In this document: piece by piece, positions 7,280-17,027 of the stretch
Layout: each line of letters starts with the position of its first letter
Numbering within the stretch: the first letter of the stretch is position 1
Assembly (NCBI GenBank): GCA_021151805.1
Contig: JAGKWN010000046.1
Coordinates: forward strand, 1-40,132
DNA from: Cytophagaceae bacterium
GTDB lineage: Bacteria > Bacteroidota > Bacteroidia > Cytophagales > Cytophagaceae
Reading direction: 5' to 3'
Length of the DNA: 40,132 nucleotides
Notes under the pieces: generated by a model
The model's database searches: none
Seen by the model: the letters and a program-made list of their open reading frames with translations, nothing else
What the model was told of the DNA's origin: nothing
Translations under genes and position numbers: made by a program

Positions 7280-9907
7280 ATGAAACGATTTTCCATCCTT
7301 CTTTTTTGTTTGTTTTTATTCCAAAATTTATTTGCTGCAGATTATTATTGGGTTGGTGGAAACGGTAACTGGACAGATTATAGTCACCATTGGGCAACAA
7401 CTTCCGGCGGAAATATATATCACCCGCAGATACCTGGGCCTTTAGATAATGTTATTATAGATAATAAATCGTTGTCAGGAAAAACAACGATTACACTTGA
7501 TCAGACGATTGAATCATGCAGAAACTTTTCTATTTCTGCATCTAAAGATTCCGTGTTTTTATATTCAAATGCCACAGACCCTAGACTTTCTATTTATGGT
7601 TCAACGAGCTTAAGTCCGATGGTAAAAATCAGTTCTTCTATTAAGCTGTATTTTGAGTCATCTGCCAATGAAACATACAAACAGAATGGTGCTACAGTAC
7701 CATGTTATGCAATATTTAATAATGTGGGCAGCTGGAAAATAACAGATTCCATAAATGTATACTCAATTCAACTTGTAAAAGGAAATGTTGATGCATCCGG
7801 CGTTCGTATTACAACAGAAAATTTTACGAAGGAATCGGTGACGGCTTCTGTGAATCTGACGAATACGAAAATATCGGTTTCTAATTTTTATTTGAAAAAA
7901 ACTTCAGATATAACTTCAGGTACAACTATCCATGTCTTAACAAAAAAGTTTATATCTGTTCCCAGAATAACGCTATACGGCAATGCAATCATTGACTCTG
8001 TATTTTGCTCTGATAAACAAGCATACGTGGATTTATTTATATATGATGATGCAACTATCCGGTATGCTCAAATGCAAAACTGTGCTGGACTATCTATTAG
8101 TGGAATGATAGACCGGCTTGATATTATTGATATTCCTACACTTGTGAATTATTATGGAAATATCGGAACATTTAATATTTCAAATGCCAAAGAAATTTAT
8201 CTTGAGGGAGATCTCTATATAGACAAATTAGCTGTAACAGGAAATTACAATTGCCATAACATATTACAAATTATTGGTGATGACGATGATGTAACAAAGT
8301 TAAATATCAATACTACTCTTACGAATTTTGATTATTGCTCATTTGCATATATTGATGCTTCGTATAAACCAATAATGGCTTACAATGCAGTAGATGGAGG
8401 TAATAATACCGGCATTACATTTTCATCTTATGCACTTGCTACAACGCTTTATAGAATTGGTGATGGTCTATGGTCTGATATCACAAAATGGTCATATACA
8501 TCCAATGGGCCGCCGGCGAATTGTATACCAACAGTATATACAGATGTAATCTTTGATTCTCATTCATTTACAAAAGCAGATAATACTATAGATTTAAGTT
8601 ATTCCGGTAGTGTCTGTAAAAACATTACAATTGAACAAATTAACACAACTCTTGTGTTAGATGGTACATTGCAATGTGCAGGAAATTTCTATTCTGCAAT
8701 TCCGTTACAATATGATGGCACTTCAATTATTTTCATATCCAACAACACAAATACAATAAAGTTTAATAACATCTCTGTTGTAAATCCTCGCTTAAGCCTG
8801 GTTTTTTCGGGAAAAGGCACCTACAATTTATTGTCAGATATTATGTGTGAGTCTTTAGAAAATGATGGTTCGCATATAAATACCAATAATTACACGATTA
8901 CCTCAACAAGTCAGATACGACTTGCAAAAGGATTTCTCAACGCATCGGCTTCAAAAATTTATTCAAATTTATTCGTGAGTAAGAGCGTCAATAAATTGGA
9001 TTTTACAACAATTTATGTTTCTGCATATGCGGAATTTAATCAGAATAATTACGGAACTATAGTCCTTAATGGTAAATCAAATATATTAATTGATGGTAAT
9101 TTTCCAGTAAAGCATTTAAAAATTGAAAAAAGCTCAGTAATTAGAGGAGGAAATATATCTTGTGATTCATTATCTGTAAGTAAAGGTATTGTTGTCAATA
9201 CTTCTTTTGTGAATAAACTTGAGTTTGATTATTTTTATAATCCAGGTGTACAGCAATGTGGCATGTATAGCATTGTTAAGCCAATCGACGCTAGTATATT
9301 AATAATTTCGTCTAAGCGAAATGTTACATTTAATTATTTTTTATTTGAAAATGTGCAGGCAACAGGCAACGTATTGTACACTGCGACTAATAGTATTGAT
9401 GGCCTTAAAAACTCAGGCATTACGTTTACCACTACTCAAGCCAAATCATTGTATTGGATTGGTGGATCTGGAAACTGGATGGATGCAACACACTGGTCGT
9501 TAGTGTCAGGAGGAGTCTCCACACAGTGTGTCCCTTCGAGAAACGACAATGTTTTCTTTGATAAAAATTCATTCCCCAATTCTGCTCCTGAAAAGATTTT
9601 TGTTGATGAGTTTGTTGAATGCAATAATTTTACATTCAGCAGAGATGCGCAGGTAATTTTTACGAGAACGGAATCAAATATGTCTGTGTTGAACAGCATT
9701 GACGTCTTTGGATCATTTTCCAGTAATAACAATTCTACCTTCTGGGTCACTGTAAATTTTTTTGGAAATAGTCCTTCAATTGTGAACGCCAATCATTCTG
9801 AGTTTATTACGTTGGTTGTTGATAAATCTGCAAAGATATCATTTACGAGTGACCTACAAACAAATGACGCATATTTGAAAAACGGTTCAGTTGTAATTCT
9901 GATATGA
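7280..9907 (+). pseudogene. Modular T9SS surface protein, N-terminal part (frameshifted)
   Basis: I chose the ATG at 7280 because it gives a clean signal peptide (MKRFS, hydrophobic core, cut near LFAA/DYYW at about residue 20); a longer TTG-start version does not. Three modules each open with a tryptophan-rich motif: YYWVGGNGNW (residue 22), LYRIGDGLWSD (about 388) and LYWIGGSGNWMD (about 722). Each is followed by a beta-strand-rich stretch, and modules 1 and 2 close with DGGNNTGITF and DGLKNSGITF. Module 3 is cut by the TGA at 9905. The next reading frame (-1) continues without a signal peptide, finishes module 3 and carries a T9SS sorting domain, so this is half of one secreted adhesin-like protein. 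Its binding target is unknown. Confidence 0.75.
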
Positions 9908-11718
9908 TAATTTTAGCTCTTTCCAATGTTATACTCGATACATTTAACGTAACAAGTTCCATTGAAGATGAAGTAAGGGCTTACTTTTATAATGTGAACA
10001 TACATACATTGATTGCCTCCAATAATAAATTAACAATCAAAAAAGATAATTCTTATTATTCTTTATACAATATGCAAGCTTATTGGAATTTAAAAAATGA
10101 AAGTTTCATTGAGCAGGCAAATCTTAATGTAAATACTATAAATATCAGCAATATTCATTTTGATCATTTAAAAGTATACCCTGGATCACGTTTGTATATT
10201 GATTCGGGAGACACCTTGTATATTCACAATTACATGGATATTACAGGACGTCCTTCACATCCTATTGAGATTGGCAGTAGCAACAGCACAGATGGCTTTA
10301 TTCAGAACAACGGAGCTGTTTGCGGAGAATATTTATTTATTCATGACAATCATATTTTAAACAAATCAGGATTTGCGGGTTATTTAAGTTCAGATATTCA
10401 GAATAATTCAGGCTGGAATTTCAATTCTTCCTGTGACACCTTATTTTGTTCTTTTGATAAAGCCCCTTGTGAAGGCGACACATTACAATTAAATGTAGTA
10501 ACGAATCAGAACCTTGTTAATCCTTTGTGGAAGGGACCTAACGGTTTCTCATCTACAACTGTTGCGCCTAAGATCAATAAAATATCATTACGGGATAAAG
10601 GATTATATACATTCACTTCCCTTCAGGGACAATGTTCTGTTTATATTGACCTTTTTGAAATGAAGTCCATTAACCTGGTTTCTCCAGGGGTATACTCAGG
10701 ATATTTATCTCTGGATCAAATGACGACCGATAATATTATCTGGTTTTACAATAATACACCTATTCCCAATGAAACACAGATGATGATTTATATTGAGAAA
10801 AGTGGATATTACAATGCTCAAACAGTGTCATATAAGGGCTGTAAGTCTGAAAGTGATACGTTGTGGTACATAAATTATATGGATCCTGCATTTCAGCCTC
10901 AGTTAACAAGTATTGAAAGCAATGAAGAAAATAAAATCAAACTTGTATGGACTGATGTGGATCGTGAATCTTTCTATGTAGTTTCAGGAACTACTCCTAC
11001 AAATACGTTTTTTCTGGACAAAGGAAAAACGCTTATGGATGATACGACCATTATTATAACGATCTCTGATCCTGGAGAATATTGCTTTTATGTTCAGGCT
11101 TTTCTTCCTGAAACAGATATGCTTGGTTTAAATTCAAATACCTTATGTATAATCAATTGGCCCGATGCGACTACCATTAAGCCTGATTTAACATCTATTG
11201 GACTGACGGACTCAAAAGAAATTGAAATAAAATGGACTGATCTGGATATTGAAACCGGATACATTATTTATAGCAAATTACCAGGTGCCGGAACTTTTAC
11301 TCAAGATGAAATAGTAGCAGAAAACACAACCGCATTTACATTACCAAACACCGGTGATGGTGAATATTGTTTTTATATCCGGTCAAGTTTTGAAACACCA
11401 GAGGATCTCAGTCAGCCTTCTGATACCTTATGTTTAAATGTACATACAGAAGTTAGTACTGGAATTATATCTTCATCAACGAAGAATATTACTATCTACC
11501 CCAATCCTACCAATACGGGCATAGTAACGATTACGCCTGAAAACAATTCTACTTATTCAATCAGTATTGAAACAGTTCAGGGAGAAAAAGTTTATTATAA
11601 AGAAAATCAACGTGGAGTTGTTCAGGTTTCAGTCAATGAATATAAACAAGGTATATATCTTGTCAGAACGCAAAATGATAGCTTTTCAACGTGCGAAAAA
11701 TTAATTATTACAAAATAA
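9904..11718 (+). pseudogene. Modular T9SS surface protein, C-terminal part with sorting domain (frameshifted)
   Basis: The nominal ATG at 9904 overlaps the TGA of the upstream part by four bases, but there is no signal peptide. Residues 1-170 complete the third module and end in QNNSGWNF, the equivalent of NNTGITF in modules 1 and 2. Then come an Ig-like segment with paired cysteines (about 178-250), two fibronectin-III-like repeats opening with LTSIES and LTSIGLTD (about 335-430 and 430-510), and a type A T9SS C-terminal sorting domain (about 528-604) with YPNPTNTG, GEKVY and GIYLVR motifs. Such domains direct export through the outer membrane by T9SS. Without its own signal peptide this part cannot reach the periplasm unless the frames are joined. 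Confidence 0.75.
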
Positions 11719-11734
11719 AATTAGAGAATAGAAA

Positions 11735-11773
11735 GAAAAAAAAGAGTCACGCTTATAGCGTGACTCTTTTTTT
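11735..11773. terminator. Bidirectional terminator between converging genes
   Basis: Perfect twelve-base arms at 11741-11752 and 11758-11769 surround the loop TTATA, with an A run on the left and a T run on the right. It serves both the surface-protein gene and the converging glycogen synthase gene. Confidence 0.9.
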
Positions 11774-11778
11774 ATCTT

Positions 11779-13584
11779 TTATCTGATTGCCATTGAAAAG
11801 GCTAGTCTGTGTGCTTTGTCGTAATAGCTTCCCAAATTCTGCCAATCAAAATGTTCAGAAGCACTCTCCACTCTGTTACGTTGTGTAATACGATCTCTGC
11901 GTGACAAGTGTACGAAATGATACATCTGGTCTGCTAATTGCTGTGCAGCATCGTGATAGCTTTTATGGAAACGGTTGGTTACATAGATACCTTTATTCTC
12001 GTTGTTTGGAATATTCTTTAATACGTAATCTCCAAAACCTGATAAATCCGAAGTGATAGCAGGTACACCGGAAGCCATACATTCAAGCGGCGTATAGCCC
12101 CATGGTTCGTAGTAGCTTGGGAATACACCCAAGTGGCAACCACGAACAAACTGTCCGTATTCCATACCGAATAATGGGTTCGTGCTCGCAATGAAATCCG
12201 GGTGGTAAACAACTTTTACTTTATCGTGTTGATTGTTCACCATGTTTGACTGACGGATGAAATTCAGTATTTCATCCTGGCTATCATAAACAAGGTTATG
12301 AGTTACTACTTTCGGCAGTTCGTGTGATTTCCATGAAAGCAATGTTCTTCTCAAACGCAGTTTCCAGTATTCATCTACAAACTTATTCAGATCCGGCAGC
12401 TTTAAGTCATCGCTGGATGCAGATGCTTCAAATAATTTATCCCCTACCTGCTGTACAATTGCATCGCAATTGCTGCGCACTTCTTCCATCACTGCACGTG
12501 ACTGTAATACCTGCGGATTAATGGTATGGTAAGGTTGTTTGGTAATGAAGAACATTACTACAGTGGTATCTGTATTTTCTTCTTTCAAACGCCAGTTTAG
12601 ACGTGCAAGGGCTTCAAGAGTAATATCGAAGCCTTTATTCTTGTATTCATAACGTCCTGAAGTAAAGAAATAAAGAGTCTTGTCCAGATCAAAGGTATAG
12701 CTTTGAAAAAAGTGACCGATAATAAATTCATGAATCTGGTCTTTATATTCTTTATGCAGGTTCTGGAATTCATGCAAGGCTGTGAAACGTTCGATGTTCA
12801 GACCGTTTGGTAAAACCATATCCGGAGTTCTGCCCAATAAAGATTCACATTCACGTGCGGTAACTTCACTAACAGTTGTAAACACATTTGCTCCGTGTGC
12901 TGCAGCGCGTTCAATCTTTACTGCCGGTTCAATATTGAAGTTTACAGCTTCCTTGTTCCAATCGTAATATGGCAGGTGGTCGTAGAAATTAGGATCGTTC
13001 ATGGCCAGGTAGCGGCCCAATAAAGTAGCATGTGTAGTAAAGACAATGGAAGTCTTTACATGCTCCCGTCTCATTTCCGGGATAGCTGTACCAGTCATCC
13101 ATTCATGGAAATGTGAAACGCATGGAACATCTCCTTTTACTTCATCAAGCTGTTGGTGGAATACTTTGGCAAGATATCCGAACGCAATCACCTGGTTTAA
13201 CAAATCATCTCCATCCGGACTTGATATACCATGATTCTCCCAAAGCGTGTATTTAATTTCTCCTAATCTATAGAATGCTGAAAAGTGATTGATCAATACA
13301 ACTTTCGGCCGGCCGGAAACCAGCCAGTATCCATAATGAACTTCATAACCCAGATCACGCATTTTTAATACTGCCTGTCCAAAAACATCATCGTAATTGT
13401 TTATGGGTTCAAATTCTGCGATGGCTTTATTGTGGAAATAAGGTCCTACCAGACAATACCGGTCACCCCAAACTTCAGTCATCGTTGGTACTTTCGAACG
13501 GATTACGGTATAGATCCCTCCTACTTGATTACATACTTCCCAGGCAACTTCGGTTAATAAACAGTCAGAATAGTTAGTGTTCAT
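11779..13584 (-). CDS. Glycogen synthase, GT3 family (eukaryote-type)
   Basis: Extends alpha-1,4-glucan chains from a nucleotide-glucose donor. The 601-residue length and motifs match the yeast/animal GT3 family rather than bacterial GlgA (GT5). The N-terminal EVAWEVCNQVGGIYTV holds the donor-binding GG. FTTHATLLGRYLA, the HFHEW motif and TVSEVTARE follow, and near the C terminus EPWGYTPLE gives the E-x7-E catalytic pair, then CMASGVPAITSDLSGFGDYV. No regulatory N- or C-terminal phosphorylation tail of the animal type is obvious. The gene lies 14 bases after a PPP-family phosphatase on the same strand and shares its transcript by inference. It ends at a strong bidirectional terminator. Donor preference (UDP- or ADP-glucose) cannot be read from the sequence. 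Confidence 0.93.
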   Translation of the reverse strand: MNTNYSDCLLTEVAWEVCNQVGGIYTVIRSKVPTMTEVWGDRYCLVGPYFHNKAIAEFEPINNYDDVFGQAVLKMRDLGYEVHYGYWLVSGRPKVVLINHFSAFYRLGEIKYTLWENHGISSPDGDDLLNQVIAFGYLAKVFHQQLDEVKGDVPCVSHFHEWMTGTAIPEMRREHVKTSIVFTTHATLLGRYLAMNDPNFYDHLPYYDWNKEAVNFNIEPAVKIERAAAHGANVFTTVSEVTARECESLLGRTPDMVLPNGLNIERFTALHEFQNLHKEYKDQIHEFIIGHFFQSYTFDLDKTLYFFTSGRYEYKNKGFDITLEALARLNWRLKEENTDTTVVMFFITKQPYHTINPQVLQSRAVMEEVRSNCDAIVQQVGDKLFEASASSDDLKLPDLNKFVDEYWKLRLRRTLLSWKSHELPKVVTHNLVYDSQDEILNFIRQSNMVNNQHDKVKVVYHPDFIASTNPLFGMEYGQFVRGCHLGVFPSYYEPWGYTPLECMASGVPAITSDLSGFGDYVLKNIPNNENKGIYVTNRFHKSYHDAAQQLADQMYHFVHLSRRDRITQRNRVESASEHFDWQNLGSYYDKAHRLAFSMAIR

Positions 13585-13598
13585 TCTAATAATTGGAA

Positions 13599-14282
13599 TT
13601 AAAAGTCAATATTTTGTTGTACGTATAAAGTGTTTGATTGAATTTCGAGTGCCAGTAAATTTCCTAAGCCTTCCCGCTGACCTTTGAATACACATCCGTT
13701 ATCGAGACATATATGAAGATCAACTGTTGCATTCCGGATCTGCTCTTCAATAGTTGTCAGTGCAGTTGGTGTGTGTCCGTGAATGATTATTCTACCTCCG
13801 GTTAATCGTGCATTTACCTCATAATCTCTGATCCACATCATTGAGTTATAATCTTTCAACGGGATTTCAGCTAAATGGTTTAAACCCGCATGAACGAATA
13901 TATATCGCTCATCCTGAAAGTAATAAAACGTGTTGGTGATAAACTCCTGAACGTGGTATGGCACCGCATTCTGATTTTTCAATCCGTACGAATTCAATAC
14001 TTCCCGGCCTCCGTTATAAAACCAGCGGTCATAGGCAGGTATGGAAAGCTGGGCATCCAAAAACATCTGTTCATGATTCCCTCTCAGGAAGACGCTGTTT
14101 TTAAACGTTTCCTTAATGTATATCAAATAATTAATTACACTTTTGCTATCGGGGCCACGGTCAATATAATCCCCTAAAAAAATAAACTGGTCTTCATTCG
14201 TTGGCTGCAGTTGATCTTCGACCAATGCTTTTAGGGTCTTAAAACAACCGTGAATATCAGCTATAACAAATGTTCGTCTCAA
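13599..14282 (-). CDS. PPP-family metallophosphatase (Ser/Thr phosphatase or Ap4A hydrolase type)
   Basis: A 227-residue calcineurin-like phosphoesterase. Metal-site motifs are all visible: ADIHG (8-12, family GDxHG), GDYIDRG (37-43), RGNHE (67-71), VHAGL (about 132) and HGHTP (about 168). Bacterial members are either protein phosphatases of the PrpA/PrpB type or symmetric diadenosine tetraphosphatases; sequence reading alone does not decide. The start is a TTG at 14282, because the frame has no ATG before a stop at 14298-14300. It lies 14 bases upstream of the glycogen synthase gene, so the two are very probably cotranscribed. A perfect inverted repeat lies just upstream. A role in acting on the glycogen synthase is a hypothesis by analogy with eukaryotes. 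Confidence 0.88.
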   Translation of the reverse strand: MRRTFVIADIHGCFKTLKALVEDQLQPTNEDQFIFLGDYIDRGPDSKSVINYLIYIKETFKNSVFLRGNHEQMFLDAQLSIPAYDRWFYNGGREVLNSYGLKNQNAVPYHVQEFITNTFYYFQDERYIFVHAGLNHLAEIPLKDYNSMMWIRDYEVNARLTGGRIIIHGHTPTALTTIEEQIRNATVDLHICLDNGCVFKGQREGLGNLLALEIQSNTLYVQQNIDF

Positions 14283-14291
14283 ACTTTTCAG

Positions 14292-14331
14292 ATTAACCTA
14301 TACAATTTGCATTGCTTAAATATAGGTTAAT
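14292..14331 (-). promoter_or_regulatory. Perfect inverted repeat upstream of the phosphatase-glycogen synthase operon
   Basis: ATTAACCTATA (14292-14302) is repeated exactly inverted as TATAGGTTAAT (14321-14331), with an 18-base spacer. A near-consensus -7 box, TATATTTA on the minus strand (14317-14324), overlaps the outer arm. This geometry suits a dimeric operator over a promoter; the regulator is unknown. Confidence 0.45.
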
Positions 14332-14343
14332 TTGAGTTATATA

Positions 14344-14373
14344 AAAACACCCTGCAGAGATGCAGGGTGTTTT
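14344..14373 (-). terminator. Rho-independent terminator after the argS-glutathione peroxidase operon
   Basis: Thirteen-base perfect arms (14344-14356 and 14361-14373) around a GAGA tetraloop. The arms begin and end in A and T runs, so the minus-strand transcript ends in U. It lies 16 bases after the peroxidase stop codon. Confidence 0.88.
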
Positions 14374-14388
14374 TATTACAAATGTTTA

Positions 14389-14991
14389 CTACTTTCTTAT
14401 TGCGGAAAGAATTTCAGCACTCATTGGCTTTACACCTGAACCGTAGAAATTGGTCAACTCGCCTTTTTCATTGATCAGATATTTACAAAAATTCCAGCCT
14501 GGCGCATCGCTGTTCCAGCCATTTTGCTTGGGATCGGTTAGCCATTTATACAAGGGATGTATATCATTTTCTTTGATGTTTACTTTCTCAAACATCTGAA
14601 AAGTAACACCATAATTTTTCTTACAGAAAGCACCTATTTCAGCTTCTGTACCTGCTTCCTGTCCACCGAAATCATTGCATGGAAAACCGAGTACCGCAAC
14701 AGAATCTCCATGCAGTTCATGCAGTTTCTGCAGTTCTTCGTACTGAGGTGTATAACCGCATTTGGATGCTGTGTTTACAATCAGGATCTTTTTTCCTTTA
14801 AGCGTTGAAAGGTCAAAAGGTTTACCGTCTAAGGTGTTTACTTTGATAGTATAAATACTACTGTTTGTTGTCATTTCAGTTGCTGCAGGTCTGTTTTTTA
14901 CGTCTTTGTTGATCCCCAGACAAGAGGAAAAAAACATCAGTAATGAATAAGGAATTGCCATGAGCCAGATTGGTTTAAGAGATACTTTCAT
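14389..14991 (-). CDS. Glutathione-peroxidase-family lipoprotein
   Basis: A thiol peroxidase of the thioredoxin fold that reduces peroxides, probably with thioredoxin rather than glutathione. The peroxidatic cysteine is in NTASKCGYT, followed by GFPCNDFGGQEAG (family GFPCNQFGGQEPG; the Asn-Gln dipeptide is Asn-Asp here) and WNFCKYLI with the conserved Trp and Asn. The ATG at 14991 is preferred over an upstream TTG at 15018, because it gives a lipoprotein signal peptide ending in LMFFSSC and avoids overlap with argS. The mature protein should be membrane-anchored, most likely facing the periplasm. It starts four bases after the argS stop, so the pair forms an operon. Confidence 0.92.
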   Translation of the reverse strand: MKVSLKPIWLMAIPYSLLMFFSSCLGINKDVKNRPAATEMTTNSSIYTIKVNTLDGKPFDLSTLKGKKILIVNTASKCGYTPQYEELQKLHELHGDSVAVLGFPCNDFGGQEAGTEAEIGAFCKKNYGVTFQMFEKVNIKENDIHPLYKWLTDPKQNGWNSDAPGWNFCKYLINEKGELTNFYGSGVKPMSAEILSAIRK

Positions 14992-14995
14992 AGAA

Positions 14996-16792
14996 TTACA
15001 TTTTTTCAGGAACTTCAATACCTAATAACAGCATACCATCTTTGATGGTTTTTGCAACGGCTCTGCTTAAAGCAATCCGCAGAGATTTAAGATGCTCGTC
15101 TGTCTCCTGAAAGATAGAAACTTCCGCATAAAATCTGTTATATTCTTTTGCTAAATCAAAGATATAATTGGCAATCGTTGACGGTGAATAATCTGCTCCG
15201 GCCTCACGGATCTTATCCGGAAAACGGCTCAGGATTTCAAGCACCGATACTTCAAACGGATGCAGGGTTTGGATGGTGCCATCTTTTGCCAGATTCTCAT
15301 CAATGCCAAGCTCTACCGCTTTGCGTAAGATAGCAGAAATACGTGCGTGCGTGTATTGTACAAACGGGCCTGTATGCCCCTGGAAGTCGATCGATTCTTC
15401 CGGGTTAAACATCATCCGCTTTTTAGGGTCTACTTTTAATAAGAAATATTTCAAAGCTCCAAGACCCAGGATTTCGTATAAATGATTCGCCTGTTCTTCT
15501 GTAAATCCTTCTGTTTTTCCTTGTTCCAGCGTGCGGGCCTTAGACGTTTCGATCATTTCATTTACCAGATCATCCGCATCAACTACCGTACCTTCGCGGG
15601 ATTTCATTTTGCCGCTTGGCAAGTCAACCATACCGTAAGACATGTGATACACGCCATTTGCATAAGGTTTGCCGAGTTTTTTCAGAATATGAATCAATAC
15701 AATGAAGTGGTAATCCTGTTCATTGCCGACAACATATACGGAACGCTTGCAGCCAAAATCTTTGTATTTTAATTCTGCCGTACCAAGATCCTGTGTAATG
15801 TATACAGATGTACCGTCTGAACGTAGTACAAGTTTTTCATCCAACCCTTCAGCGGTAAGATCAATCCATACAGAACCGTCAGCACGTTTGTTGAATACAC
15901 CTTTTGCTAAGCCTTCTTCAACAAGATCTTTACCCAGCAAATAGGTATTGGATTCATAATAGAAATGATCGAACGTAACGCCAATCTTTTTATAGGTTGC
16001 GTTGAAACCTTCATATACCCAGCCGTTCATGGTTTTCCAGAGATCGTATACTTCTTTGTCTCCCTGCTCCCATTTCAACAGCATTTCCTGCGCTTCTTTC
16101 AGAATAGGTGCTTCTTTCTTTGCTTTCTCTTCTTCAACGCCTGCAGCAACCAATACTTCAACTTCTTTTTTCAGTGCCTTATCAAAAGCAACATAGTATT
16201 TACCAACTAAATGATCGCCTTTCATTCCGGCACTTGCAGGTGTTTCGCCTGAACCGAATTTCTGGTAGGCAATCATTGATTTACAGATGTGGATCCCGCG
16301 GTCATTCACCAGATTAGCTTTTACAACATCATAGCCGTTGGCCTTCAGGATCTGACTAATGGAATAACCCAGGAAGTTGTTACGCAGGTGACCAAGATGC
16401 AATGGTTTATTGGTGTTTGGAGAAGAATACTCAACCATTACCTTTTCACCTTTGCCGTCTGCCAGCTGCGCGTAGTCGGGCTGCAGGAAGGAACTATATA
16501 ATTGTTCAACCCATAAGGAGTCGTTAAAAACAATATTCAGGAATCCTTTGACAACGTTAAAAGAGGAAACAATGGCAGGAACATCACTGGCACAAAATGC
16601 TCCGATGCGCGCCCCAATCTGTTCCGGCGCCACTTTAGCCTGTTTAATGTATGGAAAAACAACCAGTGTAAGAGAACCTTCAAAATCCTTGCGTGTCGGT
16701 TCAAGTAAAATAGTTGAGGCATCAACAGAGATGGAAAATTCTTTTAATAAGCCTTTGGCTATGGATTCTTTTAATAAGAACGCAGGATTCAT
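14996..16792 (-). CDS. argS: Arginyl-tRNA synthetase
   Basis: Class I aminoacyl-tRNA synthetase that charges tRNA-Arg. The 598-residue protein has the N-terminal Add-1 domain (about 1-115), the HIGH signature as HLGH (132-135) inside SSPNTNKPLHLGHLR, VNDRGIHICKSM, the KMSKS-equivalent KMKSREG (about residue 395), and a C-terminal DALR anticodon-binding domain with YNRFY and LRIALSRAV. Complete. It is the first gene of an operon with the peroxidase and is divergent from an arginine decarboxylase, so two arginine-consuming genes share a 235-base intergenic region. A CATCTTTG box (one base off the -7 consensus) lies on the minus strand at 16820-16827. Confidence 0.97.
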   Translation of the reverse strand: MNPAFLLKESIAKGLLKEFSISVDASTILLEPTRKDFEGSLTLVVFPYIKQAKVAPEQIGARIGAFCASDVPAIVSSFNVVKGFLNIVFNDSLWVEQLYSSFLQPDYAQLADGKGEKVMVEYSSPNTNKPLHLGHLRNNFLGYSISQILKANGYDVVKANLVNDRGIHICKSMIAYQKFGSGETPASAGMKGDHLVGKYYVAFDKALKKEVEVLVAAGVEEEKAKKEAPILKEAQEMLLKWEQGDKEVYDLWKTMNGWVYEGFNATYKKIGVTFDHFYYESNTYLLGKDLVEEGLAKGVFNKRADGSVWIDLTAEGLDEKLVLRSDGTSVYITQDLGTAELKYKDFGCKRSVYVVGNEQDYHFIVLIHILKKLGKPYANGVYHMSYGMVDLPSGKMKSREGTVVDADDLVNEMIETSKARTLEQGKTEGFTEEQANHLYEILGLGALKYFLLKVDPKKRMMFNPEESIDFQGHTGPFVQYTHARISAILRKAVELGIDENLAKDGTIQTLHPFEVSVLEILSRFPDKIREAGADYSPSTIANYIFDLAKEYNRFYAEVSIFQETDEHLKSLRIALSRAVAKTIKDGMLLLGIEVPEKM

Positions 16793-17027
16793 AAACGATT
16801 TTATAAGTGTATTGAACTACAAAGATGCTTATTTTTTTGCTGAATTCGCACAAGAAAATACAATTGATATCAGCACATAAGCCTTTTAGAATACTTCTAT
16901 TAATCAATGGTTTAAATAAAAACGGGCAATTTCAATATTATTTTTACCGACTTTCATCAGAATCGATTGCATAGTATTTTTTTTTATATGATTATTGCAA
17001 ACATTTAGCACTATAGCGCCATCATAC

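Noticed and set aside
9436..9792. A 118-codon minus-strand frame inside the surface-protein gene
   Set aside because: Antisense to the third module, no recognisable start context or protein features.
9874..9884. Programmed -1 frameshift at GAAAAAC in the surface-protein gene
   Set aside because: The run is close to a slippery heptamer, but the first base is G, re-pairing in the -1 frame is poor, and no downstream pseudoknot is evident. I keep simple mutation as the default explanation.
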